11,708 nucleotides of DNA. Origin: Acidobacteriota bacterium. GTDB lineage: Bacteria; Acidobacteriota; Blastocatellia; Pyrinomonadales; Pyrinomonadaceae. The notes under the pieces were generated by a model, which was not told where the DNA came from, did no database searches, and saw nothing but the letters and a program-made list of their open reading frames with translations. Both the position numbers and the translations under genes were made by a program. The stretch spans positions 1 through 11,708 of the forward strand of contig SXVE01000093.1 in NCBI GenBank assembly GCA_005790265.1, read 5' to 3'. Numbering within the stretch: the first letter of the stretch is position 1; every line of letters begins with the position of its first letter. Shown here piece after piece: positions 6,611-11,708 of the stretch.

Positions 6611-7789
6611 ATGAAACCTTTGATTTGCCCGCAATGCGGCGGAAAAATTACCGAATATTCGCAGTGGCAGCAGTTTGCGACGTGCGATTACTGCGGCTCG
6701 AAATTTCTCGTCGAACCGCACAAGCAAGTTGACGCGCCGATTTATCAGCCGGTTAAGACGACGAATGCGAATCCGAACATTTTTGTCGGCGTCATTGCGG
6801 CGGCGGTTTTCGTCGTCATCGGAATTTTTTTAATCGCGACTTTAGCCGGAAAAAAAGAGACGAAACCGGATCGTCCGATTGTTTACCAGCCGCCGAGTTA
6901 CCCAACGCCGACGCCGCGAATTTCGCCGACGCCGACGCCGAATCCAAATTTGCTCGACTTCGGCGGCAAAGGAACGGCGAACGGTTTGTTTCAGACCGCC
7001 GACGCGCTCGCCGTTGATCGGCAAGGGCGAATTTATGTGGCGGACGATTCGCTGCGCGTTCAGCAGTTCGACGAAAAAGGAAATTTTTTGAAAGTCTGGC
7101 AGATTCCGTCGGCGACAAAACATTACCGCCGCGCGCGAACGATTCAAAAAATCGCGGTTGACGACGAAGATCGGCTTTACGTTTTGGTCGGCGGCGTCGT
7201 GCAGGTGTGGGAACAGAATACGATTGAACTGCCGGAAGTGACGTTTCACGCCGCGCCGGATTACATGGTTGATTTCGCCGTGCGCGCCGACGGCGGTTTG
7301 CTGATGGTTGCGGTGAATAACGACATCGAAACCTTGATTTATATGAGCAAATCGGAAAAAGTAACGCGCCGCGTTTCAGGATTTCACACGGAAACCGCCG
7401 ATGCCGCGATGTCGCCGCGCGAAACCGGTTTGGCTGCGATTCGGCTCGCGGTTGACGGCGCGGGCAATATTTTTTCGGTTTACGCGTTCGGCGATTTGGG
7501 CAGCTATCAACTTTCGTATAATTCCGAAGATTTGATGATTTTTCGGTTTACGGCAGAAGCGAAATACGTCAATAAATTCGTTCAAAGTATGAATTCGTGC
7601 GGCATCGCCGTTGACAATCAAACGCGTATTTACGTGTCCGACAACGATTCGATCAATGTTTATTCCGCGCTCGGCGAACAAGTCGGAACCGTTTCCGGCG
7701 TCGGCAACGCGGACGCGTTCGCGCTCGACAAAGAAAATTACATTTATATTCTGCGCGACGACAAAGTGATTAAACGCCCGAAAATCTAA
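6611..7789 (+). CDS. Zinc ribbon / transmembrane / NHL beta-propeller protein
   Basis: The domain order is clear. Residues 1-35 are a zinc ribbon with two CxxC knuckles (Cys6/Cys9 in CPQC, Cys25/Cys28 in CDYC). Residues 57-79 form one hydrophobic membrane helix. Residues 82-113 are a Pro/Thr-rich spacer (PTPTPRISPTPTPNPN), and about 115-392 is an NHL-type beta-propeller with repeats such as ADALAVDRQGRIYVADD, IQKIAVDDEDRLYVLVG and CGIAVDNQTRIYVSDND. The likely topology is zinc ribbon in the cytoplasm and propeller outside, with KK just after the helix leaving this uncertain. Propellers of this type bind proteins, glycans or RNA; here a membrane-anchored binding or signalling role is an inference. 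ATG 6611 lies 57 bases after the preceding gene and has no evident ribosome site. The function is not known. Confidence 0.85.
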   Translation: MKPLICPQCGGKITEYSQWQQFATCDYCGSKFLVEPHKQVDAPIYQPVKTTNANPNIFVGVIAAAVFVVIGIFLIATLAGKKETKPDRPIVYQPPSYPTPTPRISPTPTPNPNLLDFGGKGTANGLFQTADALAVDRQGRIYVADDSLRVQQFDEKGNFLKVWQIPSATKHYRRARTIQKIAVDDEDRLYVLVGGVVQVWEQNTIELPEVTFHAAPDYMVDFAVRADGGLLMVAVNNDIETLIYMSKSEKVTRRVSGFHTETADAAMSPRETGLAAIRLAVDGAGNIFSVYAFGDLGSYQLSYNSEDLMIFRFTAEAKYVNKFVQSMNSCGIAVDNQTRIYVSDNDSINVYSALGEQVGTVSGVGNADAFALDKENYIYILRDDKVIKRPKI

Positions 7790-7801
7790 CAAATTTTATC
7801 G

Positions 7802-7837
7802 TCCGGCGCGAATTTCACTTCCGAAATTCGCGCCGGA
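7802..7837 (+). terminator. GC-rich hairpin after the NHL gene, probable terminator
   Basis: TCCGGCGCGAATTTC (7802-7816) pairs perfectly with GAAATTCGCGCCGGA (7823-7837) around a 6-base loop, 12 bases after the NHL stop codon. Only three T follow, so it is a weak-tailed terminator or an mRNA-stabilising hairpin. Confidence 0.6.
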
Positions 7838-7858
7838 TTTGCCGCGCAAAGAAAAATC

Positions 7859-7886
7859 TTGCTTTTTCGTCTTCTTTTTATTAAAC
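7859..7886 (+). promoter_or_regulatory. Possible promoter for the riboswitch transcript
   Basis: TTGCTT (7859-7864) and TTAAAC (7881-7886) have a 16-base spacer. They would start RNA near 7893, about a dozen bases before the aptamer, as expected for a riboswitch leader. The match to consensus is weak; TATTAA at 7879 is a rival -10. Confidence 0.3.
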
Positions 7887-7904
7887 TCTCGGAAAACTTG
7901 AATT

Positions 7905-8036
7905 GCCGAAGTCGCTTTCAATCGAGAAAAGCGGCGCGGGGGAACCAAAATTTTTGCTTTGTGCAAAAACGGGGCGCATCTGTCGCGAGACAGAAGAAGA
8001 TTCTTCGCTTCCAGCCCGTCAGCTAACTCCGTAGGC
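7905..8036 (+). ncRNA. Cyclic di-AMP riboswitch aptamer (ydaO/yuaA class)
   Basis: This class binds two c-di-AMP molecules and normally turns off genes for potassium/osmolyte transport or cell-wall remodelling when c-di-AMP is high. The conserved blocks occur in the right order: GCCGAA at 7905-7910, GGGGGAACC at 7938-7946, GGGGCGCATC at 7971-7980 (family form GGGGUGAAUC), and the hallmark CCCGTCAGCTAACTCCGTAG from 8015 ending in GGC at 8034-8036. Variable arms fit the fold: a 7-bp hairpin TTTTTGC/GCAAAAA (7951-7957 with 7963-7969) and a 6-bp GCGA-capped hairpin (7979-7984 with 7989-7994). Outer pairing GCC/GGC is visible but short here, since the flanking bases do not extend it. A terminator-like hairpin follows at 8067-8106 and the controlled genes start at 8178. 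I identified it from remembered family sequences, not by a covariance search. Confidence 0.88.
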
Positions 8037-8066
8037 TTACCGAAGAAGGACACGAAAACCGTAACC

Positions 8067-8106
8067 GGAAAAGAGGTTGTGAAGTGTGCTTCACAGCCTC
8101 TTTTCC
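8067..8106 (+). terminator. Riboswitch expression-platform terminator hairpin
   Basis: GGAAAAGAGGTTGTGAAG (8067-8084) pairs with CTTCACAGCCTCTTTTCC (8089-8106): 18 pairs with one G-T wobble (8077/8096) and a TGTG loop. The GC core GAGG...CCTC is directly followed by TTTT (8101-8104), the usual A-stem/T-tail shape of an intrinsic terminator. It lies 30 bases after the aptamer and 71 bases before the ATG at 8178, so ligand-controlled termination is the likely mechanism. I could not identify the competing antiterminator pairing by eye. Confidence 0.8.
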
Positions 8107-8162
8107 TATTCGGCGCGCGGCTTTCGTTTTCTTCGCAGTCTTAACAATGAGTTGAAGAAAAA

Positions 8163-8168
8163 AGGAGA
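8163..8168 (+). promoter_or_regulatory. Consensus ribosome binding site for the small gene at 8178
   Basis: AGGAGA lies 9 bases before the ATG at 8178. It is one of only two near-consensus sites in the window and strongly supports translation of the short gene behind the riboswitch. Confidence 0.75.
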
Positions 8169-8177
8169 TTAATTGTT

Positions 8178-8396
8178 ATGAGTCGAAGATATTTCTGGCA
8201 AATTCCGGCGTGCATCAAATTTCGCACTGTTTTTGAAGATCGGGAAACGATTCTCGGCGTCAGCGAAACGAACGAGCATTGTTTATTTCGCAAAGACACG
8301 GGAAAAATCTGCTTCAGCGAGCGCGAGGCTTTGCAGTCGTTCGTTGAAACGTTTCTGGAAAAAGAAATGGTGAGAGAGGAAATGGTCTGCGTATGA
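8178..8396 (+). CDS. Unknown 72-residue protein, first gene of the c-di-AMP riboswitch operon
   Basis: I do not recognise a family. The protein is small and soluble, without signal peptide or membrane helix. Its first half (FWQIPACIKFRTVFEDRETI) looks strand-rich, and its second half (SEREALQSFVETFLEKEMVREEM) forms an acidic amphipathic helix. Cysteines are at 12, 35, 45 and 71. Three facts support it as a real gene: a consensus AGGAGA 9 bases before the ATG, its place right behind the riboswitch, and its stop overlapping the start of the next gene in ATGA (8393-8396), which indicates translational coupling. A partner or regulatory subunit of the flavoprotein encoded next is a reasonable guess from this coupling, but no residue shows it. 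Confidence 0.8.
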   Translation: MSRRYFWQIPACIKFRTVFEDRETILGVSETNEHCLFRKDTGKICFSEREALQSFVETFLEKEMVREEMVCV

Positions 8397-9760
8397 AAAA
8401 AATTACGATTATCGGCGGCGGAGCGAGCGGTTCACTGCTCGCCGCCAATTTGCTTCGGCACAATAAAGATGAAACTCTGACCATTAATTTAGTTGAAAAA
8501 AAAGATCGCATCGGGCGCGGCGTCGCGTATTCGACGACGAGAGATTGTCATCTTTTAAACGTTCCGGCGAGTAAAATGGGCGCGTTTCCCGAAGATGTCG
8601 AGCATTTTTACAAATGGCTGCAAGAGAAAAACTACGCGTATCAGCCGAATGAGTTCGTGCCGCGCAAAATCTACGGCGAATATTTGCGCGAAGTCGTGTG
8701 CAGTACGATAGTTAATAAAGCGCCGAACGTTCAAATCAATATTATTGACGACGAAGCCGTTGACATCGCGCTCGATGAGCAACAGGCGCAGACGATTCTC
8801 AAATCCGGCGAAATATTATTTTCCGACCAAGTCGTGCTGGCGTTCGGCAACTTTCTGCCGCCCGATCCGACTGTGGAAAATCAGGCTTTCGCGCATTCGG
8901 AAAAATACTTTCGGAATCCGTGGAATTCCGAATTTTATGAAAAAATCAAGGCTGACGAAGACGTGTTGATTGTCGGCACCGGATTGACGATGGTTGATGT
9001 CGTTTTGAATCTGCACGCGTCCGGACATCGAGGAAAGATTTACGCTCTTTCGACACGCGGTTTGCTTCCCGCCGTTCATCAGCTCGGTCACGTTTATCCG
9101 TCATTTTACGATGAATTGCAAACGCAGACGAGAATCACGGACATTCTGAAAATCGTGCGCCGCCACATCAAAAAAGCCGAAGCCGAAGGCGGCAATTGGC
9201 GCGGCGTGATTGATTCTTTGAGACCGCACACGCAGGAAATCTGGCGCAATCTGCCCGATGCCGAAAAACGGTATTTTATGCAGCATTTGAGCCGTTACTG
9301 GAATGCCGCTCGTCACCGAATGCCGCCCGAAGCCGCGCAGATTCTCGCCGAAATGCAGTCGCGCGGCGCGCTCGAAATAACGAAAGGACGCTTGCGCAAA
9401 ATCGAGGCGAATGAAAACGGAAAATTTGATGTTTCATACACTGCCGACGGCGCCGAAAATCAGCTTTCCATTGATGCGATCATCAACAGCATCGGCTCGC
9501 AAAGCAATTTTCGTAAACTCGACGCGCCGCTCCTCGTCAATCTTTTGGCGAGCGGAACGATTAACACCGATTCGTTGCGGCTCGGTCTCGACGCGCTGCC
9601 GGACGGTCGAACGCTGAACAAAATTGGCAGCATTTCGCAAAAGATTTTCACGCTCGGAACGGCGCTCAAAGGCATTTTGTGGGAATCAACGGCAATGCCG
9701 GAAATTCGCGTTCAGGCAAACAGACTGGCTCTGGATTTGCTCGAACAACAAAGTAATTAA
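8393..9760 (+). CDS. FAD/NAD(P)-binding protein of the COG4529 (YdhS-like) type
   Basis: The N-terminus is a classic dinucleotide-binding Rossmann fold: IIGGGASGS at residues 6-14 with the ribose-binding acidic residue Glu35 at the end of the second strand. The stretch IGRGVAYSTTRDCHLLNVPASKMG (40-63) is characteristic of the COG4529/NAD_binding_9 group. A second nucleotide fold starts at VLIVGTGLTMVD (191-202). Around 355-455 the FAD domain is completed, with AIINSIGSQSN and a helical end. The length of 455 fits the family. Members are predicted flavin-dependent oxidoreductases, mostly uncharacterised, so substrate and reaction are unknown. There is no signal peptide; it is cytoplasmic. It overlaps the 72-residue gene by 4 bases, has GAGAGGA 12 bases upstream of its ATG, and is under the same c-di-AMP riboswitch. 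A bidirectional terminator follows. Confidence 0.88.
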   Translation: MKKITIIGGGASGSLLAANLLRHNKDETLTINLVEKKDRIGRGVAYSTTRDCHLLNVPASKMGAFPEDVEHFYKWLQEKNYAYQPNEFVPRKIYGEYLREVVCSTIVNKAPNVQINIIDDEAVDIALDEQQAQTILKSGEILFSDQVVLAFGNFLPPDPTVENQAFAHSEKYFRNPWNSEFYEKIKADEDVLIVGTGLTMVDVVLNLHASGHRGKIYALSTRGLLPAVHQLGHVYPSFYDELQTQTRITDILKIVRRHIKKAEAEGGNWRGVIDSLRPHTQEIWRNLPDAEKRYFMQHLSRYWNAARHRMPPEAAQILAEMQSRGALEITKGRLRKIEANENGKFDVSYTADGAENQLSIDAIINSIGSQSNFRKLDAPLLVNLLASGTINTDSLRLGLDALPDGRTLNKIGSISQKIFTLGTALKGILWESTAMPEIRVQANRLALDLLEQQSN

Positions 9761-9816
9761 CGACAAATTAATAATTTTGAAAGGCGGCGAAAATTTGCAA
9801 GCTTCTTAATAATCAA

Positions 9817-9849
9817 GAAAAGATGCGCAACCGGAAGCCGCATCTTTTC
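9817..9849. terminator. Bidirectional terminator between convergent operons
   Basis: GAAAAGATGCG (9817-9827) pairs perfectly with CGCATCTTTTC (9839-9849) around an 11-base loop. The A/T flanks give a T run on either strand, so it can end both the rightward flavoprotein transcript and the leftward leuCD transcript. Confidence 0.85.
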
Positions 9850-9887
9850 ACATTTTTGCTCGCAATCGCCAAAAAATTGAAGTTGTT

Positions 9888-10481
9888 TTAGGCGGCGCAG
9901 TATTTCGCTTCGTAAGCTGTAATTTTCGCTTCGTGCTGCAAAATTAAATCAATATTATCCAGTCCGTTGAGCAGGCAAAAGCGCGCAAACTCTTTGATTG
10001 CAAAGTTTTCAGAGAAATCTCGCTCATCGTAAATCGTGCGGTTTTCGAGATCAACAGTTATTTGATAATTTTCGGTTTCTTCGCATTTAACGACGAGTTC
10101 GGCGACTTTCGATTCAGGTAAAACGACAGGCAAAAGTCCGATTTTTAAACAATTGCTGTAAAAAATATCGGCGAACGACGGCGCAATAATAGCGCGAAAA
10201 CCGTATTCGGCGAGCGCCCACGGCGCGTGTTCGCGCGAGCTGCCGCAGCCGAAATTTTCCCCGGCAAGCAGAATTGACGCCACTCGGTAGCGCGGCTGAT
10301 TCAAAACAAAATCGGGATTCGCCGTTCCGTCATCCAAAAAACGCCAATCGTTAAAAAGATTCGCGCCGAATCCGGTGCGCGCGATGCTTTTCAAAAACTG
10401 CTTCGGAATAATCTGGTCGGTATCAACATTCGGCTGAAAAAGCGGCGCGACCAAACCTTTATGTTTTGTAAATTTATCCAT
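9888..10481 (-). CDS. leuD: 3-isopropylmalate dehydratase small subunit
   Basis: LeuD is the small (swivel) subunit of isopropylmalate isomerase. With LeuC it converts 2-isopropylmalate to 3-isopropylmalate in leucine synthesis, in the cytoplasm. The family signatures are clear: PLFQPNVDTDQIIPKQFL near residues 13-30, which includes the substrate-recognition region, and GENFGCGSSREHAPWAL at about 73-89, followed by GFRAIIAPSFADIFYSNCLKIGLLPV. The length of 197 is normal for the longer bacterial LeuD form. The start is ATG at 10481-10479, preceded by a purine-rich AGAAAGAAG but no strong ribosome site. It lies 241 bases downstream of leuC on the same strand, unusually far for this pair, and that gap is filled by repeat arrays. 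The bidirectional terminator at 9817-9849 ends the transcript. Confidence 0.96.
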   Translation of the reverse strand: MDKFTKHKGLVAPLFQPNVDTDQIIPKQFLKSIARTGFGANLFNDWRFLDDGTANPDFVLNQPRYRVASILLAGENFGCGSSREHAPWALAEYGFRAIIAPSFADIFYSNCLKIGLLPVVLPESKVAELVVKCEETENYQITVDLENRTIYDERDFSENFAIKEFARFCLLNGLDNIDLILQHEAKITAYEAKYCAA

Positions 10482-10514
10482 CTTCTTTCTCTAAAGTTTG
10501 CAGGAAATTTCAGA

Positions 10515-10562
10515 GTTGCAGAAAGTTCCAGATAGTTGCAGGAAGTTCCGGTGTTCCAGATA
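10515..10562 (+). repeat. Decamer array, left arm (GTTSCAGRWA units)
   Basis: Units in plus orientation: GTTGCAGAAA 10515-10524, GTTCCAGATA 10525-10534, GTTGCAGGAA 10535-10544, a short GTTCCGGT 10545-10552, then GTTCCAGATA 10553-10562. A decayed copy (GTTTGCAGGAA) lies further left at 10496-10506. The array faces an inverted array at 10673-10723. The 10-bp period is about one DNA helical turn. Confidence 0.85.
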
Positions 10563-10672
10563 GTTTTACGAAATTCGATGGTTTCAAAAAGTGCGCAGAC
10601 CTTTTAATTTCAAAAAATTGAAATCTCTACAACAATAATTTCGACTTTTCCGAAACAAAACTTCCGAAATAC

Positions 10673-10723
10673 TTTCTGCAACTATCTGGAACTTTCTGGA
10701 ACTACCTGCAACTTTCTGCTAAC
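10673..10723 (-). repeat. Decamer array, right arm (inverted copy)
   Basis: In plus orientation the units read TTTCTGCAAC 10673-10682, TATCTGGAAC 10683-10692, TTTCTGGAAC 10693-10702, TACCTGCAAC 10703-10712, then TTTCTGCTAAC 10713-10723, the last overlapping the leuC stop codon. The stretch 10673-10702 matches the reverse complement of 10515-10544 at 28 of 30 positions, so leuCD mRNA could form a long imperfect hairpin here. The roughly 110 bases between the arms are AT-rich, contain a small ATTTCAA/TTGAAAT hairpin (10607-10624), and hold no gene. Confidence 0.85.
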
Positions 10724-11708
10724 TATGTTTTAAACTCCCAATTTCTCACGTCAACGAATCGTCCTTCGATTGCCGCCGCCGCCGCCATCGGCGGGCTGAC
10801 GAGATGCGTTCTGCCGCCGCGCCCTTGTCGTCCTTCAAAATTGCGATTCGATGTGGAAGCGCAGCGTTCGCCCGCATTTAAAACGTCCTCGTTCATCGCG
10901 AGACACATCGAACAGCCGGATTCGCGCCATTCAAAACCGGCTTCGCGAAATATCGTGTCCAAGCCTTCGCGCTCGGCTTCTTTTTTCACCGTTTGCGAGC
11001 CGGGAACAATGATCGCGCTGACATTCGGCGCGACTTTGTAACCTTTGGCGACGCTCGCCGCCGCGCGCAAATCTTCGAGTCGCGCATTCGTGCACGAACC
11101 GATGAAAACGCGGTCAATTTTGACGTTTTCGATTTTTTCGCCCGCGCGTAAATCCATATATTCAAGCGCGCGCCGAACGGCTTGGCGTTCGGTTTCGTGC
11201 GCCGTTTCATCGGGCGACGGAATGTTTTTTTCAATTGAAACGACTTGTCCGGGATTTGTTCCCCACGTCACGAACGGCGCGAGTTCTGACGCGTCAATTT
11301 CGACAATTTTGTCGTAACTTGCGCCTTCGTCGGATTTTAAGCTGCTCCAAAATTCGACGGCTTTGTCCCAATTTTCACCCGTCGGCGCGAATCGTTTTCC
11401 TTTCAAATATGCAAACGTCGTTGCGTCCGGCGCGATCATTCCGGCGCGCGCTCCGGCTTCGATGCTCATATTGCATAAGGTCATTCGTCCTTCCATCGAA
11501 AGCGCTTCGACCGCTTCGCCCGCGTATTCGATAACGTGTTCGGTTGCGCCGCCGATGCCGATTTTTCCGATTATTCCTAAAATCAAATCTTTCGCCGTCA
11601 CGCCGATTGGCAAATTTCCGTTTACTTTAATGAGCATTGACTTCGGCTTCGACTGCGGCAAACACTGCGTCGCCAAAACCTGTTCGACTTCCGATGTGCC
11701 GATGCCGA
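10723..11708 (-). CDS. leuC: 3-isopropylmalate dehydratase large subunit (N-terminus beyond window)
   Basis: LeuC is the iron-sulphur subunit of isopropylmalate isomerase, an aconitase-family enzyme that works with LeuD in leucine synthesis. The frame is open through the right edge: before the TTG at 11676, ten more codons read GIGTSEVEQV, matching the conserved LeuC segment, so about 328 residues, roughly the C-terminal two thirds, are present. The three ligands of the [4Fe-4S] cluster are intact: Cys in FIGSCTNAR (codon 11094-11092) and both Cys in SGCSMCLAMN (codons 10914-10912 and 10905-10903). Other family blocks are TEHVIEYAG, RMTLCNMSIEAGARAG, VTWGTNPGQV, TSNRNFEGRQG and the VSPPMAAAAAIEG tail. 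It ends with TAG at 10725-10723, and the repeat array begins right at this stop. leuD follows on the same strand. Confidence 0.96.
   Translation of the reverse strand, partial: GIGTSEVEQVLATQCLPQSKPKSMLIKVNGNLPIGVTAKDLILGIIGKIGIGGATEHVIEYAGEAVEALSMEGRMTLCNMSIEAGARAGMIAPDATTFAYLKGKRFAPTGENWDKAVEFWSSLKSDEGASYDKIVEIDASELAPFVTWGTNPGQVVSIEKNIPSPDETAHETERQAVRRALEYMDLRAGEKIENVKIDRVFIGSCTNARLEDLRAAASVAKGYKVAPNVSAIIVPGSQTVKKEAEREGLDTIFREAGFEWRESGCSMCLAMNEDVLNAGERCASTSNRNFEGRQGRGGRTHLVSPPMAAAAAIEGRFVDVRNWEFKT

Noticed and set aside
7796..8144. Short open frames on both strands in the leader (7796-8053 minus, 7959-8144 plus)
   Set aside because: They cover the conserved riboswitch and terminator hairpins; the conservation there is of RNA, and neither has a convincing ribosome site.
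10496..10723. CRISPR array
   Set aside because: The repeats are 10 bp, contiguous without spacers, and in two opposite arrays; no cas gene is near.

Overview
The base composition (mixed, rich in GCG/CGC codons), the TPR-CHAT protein, the secreted amidohydrolase and NTF2-like proteins, and the zinc-ribbon/NHL protein suggest an environmental bacterium, most likely Acidobacteriota (Blastocatellia/Pyrinomonadales-like). This is inferred from protein style only; no marker gene is present. The window holds ten genes or gene parts, eight reading rightward and two leftward.

Left part (1-2964): a TPR-CHAT cysteine-protease-type gene enters from the left edge. It is interrupted by an in-frame TAG at 301-303 and resumes in the same frame to 2142. 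An AT-rich gene for a 233-residue protein of unknown function follows after 37 bases with a strong ribosome binding site, and a perfect 14-bp terminator hairpin closes the unit.

Middle (2965-7840): four rightward genes, three or all four of which carry export signals: an imidazolonepropionase-like amidohydrolase, a tandem NTF2-like protein, a small HEXXH metalloprotease-like protein, and a zinc-ribbon/transmembrane/NHL-propeller protein. The first two may be one operon. A 15-bp GC-rich hairpin ends this block.

Right-centre (7841-9849): a well-conserved cyclic di-AMP (ydaO/yuaA-type) riboswitch followed by an 18-bp terminator-like hairpin leads a two-gene operon. Its genes, a 72-residue orphan protein and a COG4529-type FAD/NAD(P)-binding protein, overlap by 4 bases. 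Neither belongs to the classic c-di-AMP riboswitch targets (potassium transport, cell-wall hydrolases). A bidirectional terminator separates this operon from the convergent leu genes.

Right end (9888-11708, minus strand): leuC (cut by the window edge) and leuD encode the two subunits of isopropylmalate dehydratase for leucine synthesis. The 241 bases between them hold two facing arrays of 10-bp units (consensus GTTSCAGRWA) that could fold into a long hairpin. The points most worth following are the riboswitch and its unusual operon, the interrupted TPR-CHAT gene with its AT-rich partner, and the decamer arrays between leuC and leuD.
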